DNA of 46,645 bases from Sediminicola sp047612485 (GTDB taxonomy: Bacteria > Bacteroidota > Bacteroidia > Flavobacteriales > Flavobacteriaceae), in contig JBLGAT010000011.1 in NCBI GenBank assembly GCA_047612485.1, positions 1 to 46,645 of the forward strand, read 5' to 3'. The notes beneath the pieces were generated by a model. The model was not told where the DNA came from. It searched no databases and saw only the letters and a program-made list of their open reading frames with translations. Shown here in pieces: positions 8,006 to 16,223 of this stretch (positions are counted from its first letter, which is position 1; each line of letters begins with the position of its first letter). Position numbers and translations under genes: made by a program.

Positions 8006-8950
8006 ATGACTCGTATTACAAAGAATCACTTGCTTGATTGCAAAGCCATAGTTTTGGAACATATTCACCGTACTCCAGTTCTGACCTCTACCTTACTCAA
8101 TGCGGTTTCAGGGGTTGAACTGTTTTTTAAATGTGAAAATTTTCAACGGGCTGGATCCTTCAAAATGAGGGGAGCGGTCCATGCCATTAGCAAGCTGACC
8201 AAAGAGCAGCAAGCCAAAGGTGTCGTGACCCATTCTTCAGGTAACTTTGCCCAAGCTATCTCCTTGGCCGCTAGATCTATAGGGGTCAAAGCATATATCG
8301 TAATGCCGAACAATGCCCCACAGGTAAAGAAAGATGCTGTACGTAGTTATGGGGGAGAGGTTATTGAATGTGAACCAAATTTAACTGCAAGGGAAAAAGC
8401 TGCAGATGAAATTGTAAAAAAATACGGTGCCACATTTTTGCACCCTTCAAACAATTTAAACGTCATACTAGGACAAGGTACGGCCGCCATGGAACTGCTG
8501 GAAGACCACCCAGATCTAGATTATATAATGACCCCTGTTGGTGGAGGTGGACTCATCGCTGGAACCGCATTGGCCGCCCATTTTTTTGGTCACCGTTGTA
8601 TTACAATTGGAGGTGAACCTTTTAATGTTGACGACGCCTATCATTCTTTAAAAACTGGTCAAATTGTAAGGAATGAATCTTCAGACACCATTGCCGATGG
8701 CCTTAGAACGGAATTGGGAGATATCAACTTTCCTATCATCATGGATTATGTGGAAATGATCATTAGAGTAGAGGAGAATGAAATTGTTGAGGCCATGCAC
8801 CTTCTTTGGGAACGTATGAAAATTATAATCGAACCTTCATGTGCGGTGCCATTTGCTGCCCTTTTGAGGGAAAAAGATTTCTTTAAAGGAAAAAAAGTGG
8901 GGATCATTTTATCTGGAGGGAACGTAGACCTAGGGAACTTACCCTTTTAA
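8006..8950 (+). CDS. PLP-dependent threonine/serine dehydratase (serine racemase-like)
   Basis: A 314-residue fold-type II PLP enzyme. The PLP lysine is Lys53 in G-S-F-K-M-R-G-A, the substrate loop is S-S-G-N-F-A-Q, and the phosphate-binding glycine loop is G-G-G-G-L-I-A-G. It ends soon after the S-G-G-N cofactor-pyridine motif and has no C-terminal ACT domain, so it is the catabolic/racemase type rather than the feedback-inhibited biosynthetic IlvA. It would deaminate threonine or serine to the 2-oxo acid, or racemise serine. It is 3 bases downstream of rsmD and converges with rnpB. Substrate preference cannot be decided from the motifs. Confidence 0.85.
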   Translation: MTRITKNHLLDCKAIVLEHIHRTPVLTSTLLNAVSGVELFFKCENFQRAGSFKMRGAVHAISKLTKEQQAKGVVTHSSGNFAQAISLAARSIGVKAYIVMPNNAPQVKKDAVRSYGGEVIECEPNLTAREKAADEIVKKYGATFLHPSNNLNVILGQGTAAMELLEDHPDLDYIMTPVGGGGLIAGTALAAHFFGHRCITIGGEPFNVDDAYHSLKTGQIVRNESSDTIADGLRTELGDINFPIIMDYVEMIIRVEENEIVEAMHLLWERMKIIIEPSCAVPFAALLREKDFFKGKKVGIILSGGNVDLGNLPF

Positions 8951-8963
8951 TCCAAAAATAAAA

Positions 8964-9272
8964 AAGCAGGTCATAAGCCGGATTCTGTTCATCCTGAATC
9001 ATCAGGAACCCTCTATCATTTATCTAGGCCATTGGTTGCCCAAAAGCTCAAACCGCCTACCCTTCAGCTCAGGCGTGCAGCCCTCAAACACTGATTTACA
9101 TGACGTTGCACCGCATAGAGTTTACCTGGTTTCACTACAGCATTACCTGTACTTGCTTTCTGTTGCACTTGTCCTCACCTCTCGGCGGACGGGCGTTACC
9201 CGCTATACTGCACTATGGTGTCCGGACTTTCCTCTCCCAATTTACATTAGAAGCGATAGAGCGACCTGCTAG
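8964..9272 (-). ncRNA. rnpB: RNase P RNA, bacterial type A
   Basis: On the minus strand the segment contains the universal core: the 5' side of P1 and P2 (AGCAGGTCGCTCTATCGC), GAGGAAAGTCCGGAC just after, a G-G-T-A-A-C-G-C-C region, the CGCCGAGAGGTGAGGACAAG block, and near the 3' end the TGAACAGAATCCGGCTTATG segment (conserved region V) closing with GACCTGCT, which pairs with AGCAGGTC at the 5' end to form P1. The 3' end runs straight into a T-rich tract, so P1 plus this tract likely acts as terminator. A -7-like element TATCTTTG (minus strand, 9283-9276) puts the 5' end close to 9270. Ends are accurate to within a few bases only. Confidence 0.95.
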
Positions 9273-9348
9273 CTACAAAGATACTTCAATTGTTGATAAA
9301 AAAGTCTTTAAACTATCCTAAACTGGCCACTTTATACAATGCTATTTT

Positions 9349-9356
9349 TATATTTG
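9349..9356 (+). promoter_or_regulatory. Putative -7 element upstream of dnaX
   Basis: TATATTTG matches the TAnnTTTG -7 consensus of Bacteroidota, 48 bases before the dnaX start. No good TTTG -33 element is seen at the right distance, so this is only a candidate. Confidence 0.4.
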
Positions 9357-9404
9357 TAGTTCGCAGCGTTGGGCTCTCACCATCATGCTTAAAAGTTAAT
9401 ATTT

Positions 9405-11222
9405 GTGGAACCATTTGTAGTATCAGCCAGAAAATATAGGCCCCAAACATTCAAGGATGTTGTGGGACAACAGACTATTACAAATACCCTGCTCAACGCC
9501 ATAGAAAACAACCATTTGGCACAGGCCCTCCTTTTTTGCGGCCCAAGAGGTGTTGGAAAGACCACATGTGCCAGAATATTGGCAAAAAAGATAAATGAGG
9601 ACGGTACCGAACATACCGATGAAGATTTTGCATTCAATATTTTTGAACTGGATGCGGCTTCCAATAATTCGGTGGATGACATAAGAAACCTAACTGACCA
9701 AGTGAGGATTCCACCCCAGACCGGCAAGTACAAGGTATATATCATTGATGAGGTGCATATGCTGTCTCAGGCTGCCTTTAATGCATTCTTAAAAACTCTC
9801 GAGGAGCCACCCAAACATGCCATCTTTATTTTGGCAACTACAGAAAAACACAAGATCATTCCAACAATTTTGTCCCGTTGTCAAATTTTTGATTTTAAAC
9901 GGATCACCGTAAAGGATGCGGCTGAATATCTTAAATATATTGCGGAGAATCAGGAAATAGAAGCTGACGACGACGCCTTGCACATTATTGCCCAAAAGGC
10001 AGATGGAGCTATGCGCGATGCCCTTTCCATATTTGATAGGGTCGTAAGTTTTTCTGGAAAAAAATTGACCAGAAAGGCGGTTACCGAAAATTTGAACGTA
10101 CTTGATTACGATACTTATTTTTCGGCCACTGAGCTGATCTTGGCGCACAATATCCCAGGGTTATTGATTTTGTTCAACGAAACCTTATCCCAAGGCTTCG
10201 ATGGACACCATTTTATATCGGGCTTGGCTTCCCATTTTAGGGACCTCATGGTATGTCAACATCAAGATACCATAGCGCTTTTAGAGGTAGGGGACGAAGC
10301 CAAAAAAAATTATTTGGAACAATCCAAAATAGTATCCAATTCCTTTTTAATGCAAGGGATTGAAATTGCCAATGATTGTGACCTCAAATACAAGTCAAGC
10401 AAAAACCAGCGGCTTCTCGTAGAACTGTCCCTTATGAAACTGGCTTCCATCGACTTCGATGGCCAAAAAAAAAAATCTGAACGTCTAGGAATTTCTGACT
10501 TTTTAATACCCGCATCTTTTTTTAAAGGCAAAGGAAATACAAGTCCTACACCAAAAAAGGAAGAAGCGACTGAGGTTGTTGCTACCAACCCAGTACCCAT
10601 GGCAACAGACAGAGCAACTATGCAAAAACCGATAGCTGTCCCTGATGTGTCAGCTACAGATGTCCTCGTTGCGGAACCCCCCATTGAAATCAATAGTCCT
10701 TCCAAGGACGAACCAAGTGAAAACGGAAACACTCCAAAACCAGCCCTAAACATTCCAACAAAAAGGGTATCGGGCCTGTCTATATCCAGCTTAAAGGCCA
10801 AAAAAGAGCATGAGCTGAATAGAAAGGATGATACCATCGATGAGCGAAAATTACCTAATGATGCATTTACCGAAGAGGAGATGCGGGCACATTGGGCAGA
10901 ATTCGTGGAAATAATTGATAAGGACGGTAGAAAAATACTGGCTTCCAATCTGAATACGGACCTCCCGAAGCTTAAAGATCAAACCACTTTATGGATAGAA
11001 CTTCCCAATGATACCATGAAAAAAGAGGTGGAAAGGGAGCAGTATGACCTTATAGAATATCTAAGGCAGAAACTGAACAATTATTTTATCAGCCTTACCA
11101 TTACAGTTAATGAGGAAACTGCCAAAAAGTTCGCCTTTACCCCCTTGGAGAAATACGAAAAACTAAGGGAAAAGAATCCGGCAATTGATATTTTGAGAAA
11201 AGAGTTCGATCTTGACTTTTAA
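9405..11222 (+). CDS. dnaX: DNA polymerase III subunit gamma/tau
   Basis: A 605-residue DnaX, the clamp-loader ATPase that also tethers the polymerase core. The N-terminus reads S-A-R-K-Y-R-P-Q-T-F-K-D-V-V-G-Q, Walker A is G-P-R-G-V-G-K-T-T (residues 46-54), and the Walker B region is I-I-D-E-V-H-M-L (113-120). The sensor/arginine-finger loop is T-I-L-S-R-C. The four-cysteine zinc module normally between Walker A and the E-L-D-A-A-S-N-N block is absent. The reading frame begins with a GTG start, as the frame is closed just upstream and the protein starts at the expected place. Residues after about 360 form a low-complexity linker and a tau-type C-terminal domain. An A11 run at codons 354-357 could give a gamma-length product. 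It converges with the TMEM220 gene, overlapping by 4 bases. Confidence 0.93.
   Translation: MEPFVVSARKYRPQTFKDVVGQQTITNTLLNAIENNHLAQALLFCGPRGVGKTTCARILAKKINEDGTEHTDEDFAFNIFELDAASNNSVDDIRNLTDQVRIPPQTGKYKVYIIDEVHMLSQAAFNAFLKTLEEPPKHAIFILATTEKHKIIPTILSRCQIFDFKRITVKDAAEYLKYIAENQEIEADDDALHIIAQKADGAMRDALSIFDRVVSFSGKKLTRKAVTENLNVLDYDTYFSATELILAHNIPGLLILFNETLSQGFDGHHFISGLASHFRDLMVCQHQDTIALLEVGDEAKKNYLEQSKIVSNSFLMQGIEIANDCDLKYKSSKNQRLLVELSLMKLASIDFDGQKKKSERLGISDFLIPASFFKGKGNTSPTPKKEEATEVVATNPVPMATDRATMQKPIAVPDVSATDVLVAEPPIEINSPSKDEPSENGNTPKPALNIPTKRVSGLSISSLKAKKEHELNRKDDTIDERKLPNDAFTEEEMRAHWAEFVEIIDKDGRKILASNLNTDLPKLKDQTTLWIELPNDTMKKEVEREQYDLIEYLRQKLNNYFISLTITVNEETAKKFAFTPLEKYEKLREKNPAIDILRKEFDLDF
10465..10475 (+). 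other. A11 homopolymer in dnaX: candidate slippage site for gamma synthesis
   Basis: Eleven consecutive A residues encode the end of Gln354 and Lys355-Lys357, at the junction between the ATPase core and the linker. If one A is gained (or the ribosome slips -1), the next codons are ATC TGA; if one is lost, they are AAT CTG AAC GTC TAG. Either event would end the protein at about 358-360 residues, a gamma-like clamp-loader subunit. Thermus thermophilus dnaX makes gamma by transcriptional slippage on an A9 run. The run and the flanking stops are seen; the function is inferred. Confidence 0.55.
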
Positions 11223-11575
11223 GTCTTTTTACTTGCTATCCTGATCCTCAAGCCATACATAAGCATCACTAGGGCATTGATTAGTAGTCCTAATGATTCT
11301 CTGGCGTGTTCAATATTGTTTATTTCCCCATCACCTATACCGACCCCTTCAAATTGGTTTGGCCAAAAAACAAACACCCCAATAAAATACAGGACAAATA
11401 ATAGTAGGGCTATATTAAACGATAGCTTATCAAGGAAAAAAAATAAGGATGCCACCGCTGCACTCCCATAAATGGCATACCACAGGAGGGTATCAGGATC
11501 GTTCCACTGCAAATAGGCCGCCCATAAGAAGAGCATTGTAAAAACTATTGAAATCAATTTAAATAATGTTTTCAT
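11219..11575 (-). CDS. TMEM220-like membrane protein
   Basis: A 118-residue protein with four hydrophobic segments (about residues 5-22, 33-48, 52-70 and 90-108) and the motif W-A-A-Y-L-Q-W-N-D-P-D-T-L-L-W-Y after the first helix, which is the hallmark of the transmembrane 220 family. The start was placed at M-K-T-L-F-K-L (11575); the longer frame would run back over the end of eboF. It lies 5 bases after the eboF stop codon, so it is very likely the seventh gene of the ebo transcript. Function of the family is unknown. Confidence 0.8.
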   Translation of the reverse strand: MKTLFKLISIVFTMLFLWAAYLQWNDPDTLLWYAIYGSAAVASLFFFLDKLSFNIALLLFVLYFIGVFVFWPNQFEGVGIGDGEINNIEHARESLGLLINALVMLMYGLRIRIASKKT

Positions 11576-11580
11576 AAACT

Positions 11581-12957
11581 TTACGTATTTGAAACATGTT
11601 TGCACAATAAATGATAAACGTCAGTAGCCTTAATAGATTGTTCCAACGGGCCTCTTTTTGAATTGGAAATAAAAATTGGATGATCATCAGTGCTTTCCGG
11701 AGTTCTACCATGTGACCCCCTTACCAATGAAGCATCCAAGGGAATTACATTCATCAACGTTCTAAAACCAAGTTTCTTCTTTAGTAATTTCCAAACTATT
11801 TTTGGCATTACAAAATGGTCCTTGGGATCCGTAAACAATTCTACAGGATCATACCCTGGTTTTTTATGGATATCCACCATTCTTGCAAAATCAGGAGCCT
11901 TTGCATCGTCTAGCCAAAAGTAGTATGTAAACCACGAATGTCCATCTGCAACCAAGACCAAATCTCCACTTCGTTCATGATTTAAATGAGCCTCTTTTAT
12001 TTCATTGCCCGATAGCACCTTTTCTATCCCTGGTACGGATTCAAAAACCTTCCTTATGGTATCTATCTCTGATTTATTCTCAACATATACATGGGATATC
12101 TGATGGTCGGAAACTGCAAATGCCCTACTTGCCCCAGCATCCAATAATTCCAATCCTCTTTCTTCCCTTATATTTAGAAACCCCTTCTCTCGCAGAATTC
12201 TGTTTGGATGGATAGGTTGATCCACATTAGTAATGCCATATTCCGATAGTAATATAATATTGGTATCCTTTTCTTGATAGTAGGTAACCATCTTTTCCAC
12301 TAATACGTCCACTTCTTGAAGATCTTTTCCTATTTTGTTGAAGTCGATACCAAATCTTTGAATGTTATAATCCAAATGGGGAATATAGATCAAAGTTAAT
12401 GTGGGATCATACATTCTATCCGTTGAAAGCGCCCCGTTGGCTATCCATTCACTGGATTTTATAGAAGTTTTTGGACCCCAGAAATTAAAGAGAGGAAAGG
12501 TGCCCAATTCCTTCTGGAGTTTATCCCTAAGGTCTGAAGGATAGGAATAAACATCTGGTATTTTTCGACCATCAGCAAGATAATTTGGACGCGGAGTAAT
12601 ACTGTAATCCACATTTGAATACATATTGTACCACCAAAAGTGATTGGCACATGTAAAACCTTGAAATTGATTTTTTAACGTATCCCAAATTTTATCCGAT
12701 TGCACCAAACTATTTGACTGCTTCCAAAACTTAACCTCATGCTCCTCCTTAAAATACCAACCATTCCCGACGATACCATGTTCCGTAGGCCATTTTCCAG
12801 TGAGATAGGTTGATTGGGCAGCACAGGTTACCGCTGGCAAAACAGGTTCTATAGTAGCATATGCCCCTTCATCCATAAAACCTTTGATAAAAGGGGTATG
12901 CTCACCAATCAATCTCTTGGTTAAACCCACTATATTTATAACTACTGTTTTCTTCAT
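11581..12957 (-). CDS. eboF: Alkaline phosphatase/nucleotide pyrophosphatase family protein EboF
   Basis: About 458 residues from the ATG at 12957, which overlaps the eboE stop codon (ATGA). The protein belongs to the type I phosphodiesterase/nucleotide pyrophosphatase branch of the alkaline phosphatase superfamily. The predicted nucleophile is the Thr of P-A-V-T-C-A-A-Q-S-T-Y-L-T-G near residues 41-54, followed by E-H-G-I-V-G-N. Further metal-ligand blocks appear as I-P-H-L-D-Y, S-E-Y-G-I-T-N-V and G-S-H-G near the C-terminus. No secretion signal is evident. Proteins of this type close the ebo operon in Bacteroidota and cyanobacteria. A phosphate ester or diphosphate made by the pathway is the plausible substrate, by inference. 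Confidence 0.85.
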   Translation of the reverse strand: MKKTVVINIVGLTKRLIGEHTPFIKGFMDEGAYATIEPVLPAVTCAAQSTYLTGKWPTEHGIVGNGWYFKEEHEVKFWKQSNSLVQSDKIWDTLKNQFQGFTCANHFWWYNMYSNVDYSITPRPNYLADGRKIPDVYSYPSDLRDKLQKELGTFPLFNFWGPKTSIKSSEWIANGALSTDRMYDPTLTLIYIPHLDYNIQRFGIDFNKIGKDLQEVDVLVEKMVTYYQEKDTNIILLSEYGITNVDQPIHPNRILREKGFLNIREERGLELLDAGASRAFAVSDHQISHVYVENKSEIDTIRKVFESVPGIEKVLSGNEIKEAHLNHERSGDLVLVADGHSWFTYYFWLDDAKAPDFARMVDIHKKPGYDPVELFTDPKDHFVMPKIVWKLLKKKLGFRTLMNVIPLDASLVRGSHGRTPESTDDHPIFISNSKRGPLEQSIKATDVYHLLCKHVSNT

Positions 12958-14150
12958 GCCATTCGTTCCTTTAACCACCGCAACTCCCTAATGATCGATT
13001 CCCCCAGGTCTACTTTAAGTGTTTCTGGTAGTACGTCCCAAGTATATGTCTCAACCTCTAAATGCTCCGTTATAAAATGTTCTTCCAAATAAGCCAATGT
13101 ACTGAGTATTTGATCTTGGGTGGAGTAAAGATCATCAAACTTTTCCAAAAAAATCGGAACGTGAAAATGGGCCCTTAGTTCTTTATGTGCTTTTCGGCCA
13201 TTTAGAACCATTGGCAGATCATGATAAACTCTGACCTTACCATCCTTTTGCTCCGTTACCTGATGCAAATAGGTGGGTTCATTAAATCTCGCCAAGGAGC
13301 TCCAAATTTGTTCCTCCCTCCCTTTTTTAAATAGTATTTTAAGGGCAGAGCTCACTTGGATCTTACCTATGGCAATCCCCTCCTTCTTCATTTGCCCAAA
13401 AGTAAAGGAAGGTGCTTCAAATGCCAGTGAATAATGGCAAATATCATAACAAAGGGTAATATGCCTTTTAATCAATTGCTCGGCATCTTGCTCATTCAGA
13501 CCTAATCTGGAGACGATTTCCTCTCCTGCGATAGGCACTAAATAATTCTTATAAAAATCTACAAATTCTGCTGTATTTTCAAGGAGTCCGTCTGGTTCTG
13601 GTTCTATGTCGAGATGTAAATACTTCCCTGTAGTTTTCTCCAATTCCTGAAGGTATAATATGATCTCAGCAAGGTGTTTGGATCCTGATTTTAGAGCAGA
13701 GGTAAGTTGCTCTTTGGTGGTATGCCAGTGCTTATAGCTTATTGGGGAGGTAGAAATACCCCCAGACATCCCTTTTGGCAACAAAAAAGCCAACTGTCCG
13801 AACAACCTCTTTGTGTAATCTAACCGCTCCTTGGTGGTCCAATCTGGAGCATGAACTTTATCCTTGACTTCCGTATTGTGAAATTCCCCAAAAGGAAAAC
13901 CGTTCATAGTAAAAACATAACAATCGTTTTGGACCAGCCAAAATTTAAAATCCTGTAAATTACTCCCTTGGTTCAATTGCTGGCTAGCGGTGTTGGAAAG
14001 GCGCAAGCCTATACCAAAAGCGGCATCCTTTGATATCTCATCTTTTACCCTTGGAATATATTGCTTAAGATTGAAAAAGGTAGTCTCCCAATCCTCACCA
14101 GGATGGATGTTGGAACAATATGTTACGTGAAATTTATTTTGAATCAACAT
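12954..14150 (-). CDS. eboE: Metabolite traffic protein EboE (xylose isomerase-like TIM barrel)
   Basis: A 398-residue protein with the EboE opening H-V-T-Y-C-S-N-I-H-P-G-E-D-W near residues 8-21. The pattern of alternating strands and helices, including H-L-D-I-E-P-E-P-D-G and C-Y-D-I-C-H-Y near the middle, fits a xylose isomerase/AP endonuclease-type TIM barrel with metal ligands at the strand ends. It is cytoplasmic with no signal. The gene is 19 bases after eboD and overlaps eboF by 4 bases. In cyanobacteria ebo genes are needed for delivery of the scytonemin monomer to the periplasm, but the specific reaction of EboE is not established. Confidence 0.88.
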   Translation of the reverse strand: MLIQNKFHVTYCSNIHPGEDWETTFFNLKQYIPRVKDEISKDAAFGIGLRLSNTASQQLNQGSNLQDFKFWLVQNDCYVFTMNGFPFGEFHNTEVKDKVHAPDWTTKERLDYTKRLFGQLAFLLPKGMSGGISTSPISYKHWHTTKEQLTSALKSGSKHLAEIILYLQELEKTTGKYLHLDIEPEPDGLLENTAEFVDFYKNYLVPIAGEEIVSRLGLNEQDAEQLIKRHITLCYDICHYSLAFEAPSFTFGQMKKEGIAIGKIQVSSALKILFKKGREEQIWSSLARFNEPTYLHQVTEQKDGKVRVYHDLPMVLNGRKAHKELRAHFHVPIFLEKFDDLYSTQDQILSTLAYLEEHFITEHLEVETYTWDVLPETLKVDLGESIIRELRWLKERMA

Positions 14151-14169
14151 AAAAACATAATAAAAACAA

Positions 14170-15312
14170 TTATAAAAAATGGGATATGGCCTCCTTCATC
14201 AGATGCTCGTCGATTTGATGCACATCGTGTTTTTTTCCAATTTCAGAAATCAAGGTTATGGTCAACTCACCTCCCAGATGTTCCCTAAATTCTTCTATAC
14301 CCTTTAAAAGTTCATCAATCTGGTTAGCTTCAATAGGCAATCTTATATCGAAACCTATTTCCTCTAGAACATCAAGTATCGAAGTAAGGGTTTCCCCCGA
14401 AATTAAACCTATTAATTTAGCATATGTAAGATCTATGGCCATTCCAATGGCAACAGCTTCCCCATGTCGTATCCTATACTGGGTCATATGCTCGAGCTTA
14501 TGGGCTGCCCAATGTCCAAAATCTAGGGGTCTCGAAGAACCAGCTTCAAAAGGATCCCCACCTTGCGCTATATGCTCCATATGAAGCTCAGCACACTTAT
14601 AAATGAGATACTCCATACTTGCCATATCCCGAGTTCTCAGCATTTCGGCCGCCCCTTCAATTTCCCTATAAAAAGATCTGTCCTTGATAAGGGCCACTTT
14701 AATGGCCTCCGCAATTCCCGAGATCCAATCCCTTTTTTCCAAGGTTTTCAAAAAATCGCTATCGTTAATGATGGCGTAAGGAGGAGAAAAGGTTCCCAAA
14801 AAATTCTTTTTCCCAAAGTGGTTGATACTGTTCTTTACTCCCACTGCCGAATCGTTTTGGGAAAGTACCGTTGTAGGTATCCGCAATAACTTAACTCCCC
14901 TATGTGCTATGGCAGTAGCATAACCGACCATATCTATTATGGCGCCCCCACCAATGACCACAACAAAGGAATGCCTGCATATTTTAGCTTCATTGATTCC
15001 TTGTAAAACTTGATCCAAGGAGGCAACAGAATGTTTTGCCTGTTCCCCCCCAGAAATAACAAGAGTATCGCGATATTGAATTTGTGCGGCATGTTTTTTA
15101 CAATACTCTTTGATCTCATCCAATAAATTGGGATGTGAGGTAACGACCCCTTCATCTATAACAAATAAAATTTTAACGCCACCTTCTTTGGCATACGCCT
15201 CAAAAATATCATTGAATAGCGTATTACCGCTGCCAAACAGATGTTGGGTGAAGTGCAATTGGTAATTGTACTCCACTTTGAAAGATTGCTCGATTGATTT
15301 TGAAATTGACAT
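14170..15312 (-). CDS. eboD: 3-dehydroquinate synthase-like sugar phosphate cyclase EboD
   Basis: A 380-residue member of the 3-dehydroquinate synthase family. The NAD-binding glycines are in V-V-I-G-G-G-A-I-I-D (residues 118-127). The substrate block is P-T-T-V-L-S-Q-N-D-S-A-V-G-V-K with Asp154 and Lys160, then N-H-F-G-K-K-N. Zinc ligands match Glu202 (G-I-A-E-A-I-K), His267 (L-D-F-G-H) and His283 (R-H-G-E-A). All catalytic positions seem intact, so it is probably an active cyclase. Its operon position (11 bases after eboC, 19 before eboE) marks it as EboD rather than the shikimate-pathway AroB; sequence differences such as V-G-V-K for the usual V-G-G-K support a distinct subfamily. The substrate is unknown. 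Confidence 0.88.
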   Translation of the reverse strand: MSISKSIEQSFKVEYNYQLHFTQHLFGSGNTLFNDIFEAYAKEGGVKILFVIDEGVVTSHPNLLDEIKEYCKKHAAQIQYRDTLVISGGEQAKHSVASLDQVLQGINEAKICRHSFVVVIGGGAIIDMVGYATAIAHRGVKLLRIPTTVLSQNDSAVGVKNSINHFGKKNFLGTFSPPYAIINDSDFLKTLEKRDWISGIAEAIKVALIKDRSFYREIEGAAEMLRTRDMASMEYLIYKCAELHMEHIAQGGDPFEAGSSRPLDFGHWAAHKLEHMTQYRIRHGEAVAIGMAIDLTYAKLIGLISGETLTSILDVLEEIGFDIRLPIEANQIDELLKGIEEFREHLGGELTITLISEIGKKHDVHQIDEHLMKEAISHFL

Positions 15313-15323
15313 GATTAATTAAA

Positions 15324-16223
15324 TTACGTTACAGAAAAACGCTTTGATAAAAGTAATGATAAAGGCAATAAGAGGATAATCAACAATCCTACCCACCATG
15401 TTGAATTGGCTGATGCCAATGCAGCATCCATTAATACCAATGATAAAACACCGGACTTTACAGCCTTTTTAATATTTTCTGGGGTATTTATCCTAAAAGC
15501 CTTTAGAAGGGGTCTAAAAACAGAAAATACAAATACTATCAAAAATAGAATCACCTTAAAAAAGCTGTTCACATCCCGAAACATTATGATAAAAATAGCG
15601 GATGCTACCACCAAATACAGAAAACCTGAGAGCATAATATTACGTTTATTATTCCCATGGACCTCTCCCCTACTAATCAGGGTAACAGCGGCGATATAAA
15701 TAATAGGCAACAAAATAAAATACCAATTGGGTCCCTCAGGCAATCCAAAAAGACTCATTCCCAATAATAAATTTAGACCACGGCAACCACCCATTACCAA
15801 AGGGCCAAAAAATGAATGATGTTTGGCCAAAGCGTCATAAAGCAATATGGTACTGGTCAATACGAGCGCCACCAAGCCAGCTTCTTTATTGCAAATAAAC
15901 GAAAGGATCACTCCCAACAGCAATAATGAACCACCCAAAACAGCGGCAGTTCGTAAGGATACCACTCCTTTTGGAATAGGTCGCTCCGGCCTCTCCAGGG
16001 TGTCTATTTTAAGATCAAAAACATCATTCAATACAACACCGCCAGCATATAGAAGAATAGAGGCAACAACGAGAAGTATCAGATCATATGGCAACAAAAT
16101 CCTATTTTGGGAAAACGCGCCTACAATGGCACCTCCAGCCAAAATGTCTGCCGCAGCTGTCGGAAGATTTGGAGGTCTCATTAAAATTAAGCAGCCCTTT
16201 ATAAAAGAATGTTTTTTAGACAA
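15324..16223 (-). CDS. eboC: UbiA-like prenyltransferase-related protein EboC
   Basis: A 299-residue polytopic membrane protein of the UbiA superfamily with about eight hydrophobic helices. The first Asp-rich motif is intact: N-D-V-F-D-L-K-I-D at residues 66-74, followed by R-P-x-R-P-I-P-K-G. The second Asp-rich motif (normally D-x-x-x-D between helices 6 and 7) is replaced by S-R-G-E-V-H-G-N-N at about 184-192, so prenyl diphosphate chemistry may be altered or lost. It overlaps eboB by 8 bases and is followed 11 bases later by eboD. It would be the only membrane-embedded ebo-core protein and is therefore the best candidate for presenting a lipid-linked or hydrophobic substrate at the inner membrane, by inference. 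Confidence 0.88.
   Translation of the reverse strand: MSKKHSFIKGCLILMRPPNLPTAAADILAGGAIVGAFSQNRILLPYDLILLVVASILLYAGGVVLNDVFDLKIDTLERPERPIPKGVVSLRTAAVLGGSLLLLGVILSFICNKEAGLVALVLTSTILLYDALAKHHSFFGPLVMGGCRGLNLLLGMSLFGLPEGPNWYFILLPIIYIAAVTLISRGEVHGNNKRNIMLSGFLYLVVASAIFIIMFRDVNSFFKVILFLIVFVFSVFRPLLKAFRINTPENIKKAVKSGVLSLVLMDAALASANSTWWVGLLIILLLPLSLLLSKRFSVT

Noticed and set aside
9036..9321. Plus-strand open frames over the RNase P RNA
   Set aside because: They lie antisense to rnpB, whose conserved core explains the sequence. No family pattern is seen in the translations.
10310..10948. 212-codon minus-strand frame inside dnaX
   Set aside because: Antisense to the low-complexity linker of dnaX; Ser/Phe-rich translation without family features.
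14170..15312. Calling this gene the shikimate aroB
   Set aside because: The enzyme has dehydroquinate synthase motifs, but the operon position and subfamily differences point to EboD. aroQ at 45.8 kb is far away and does not support an aro operon.
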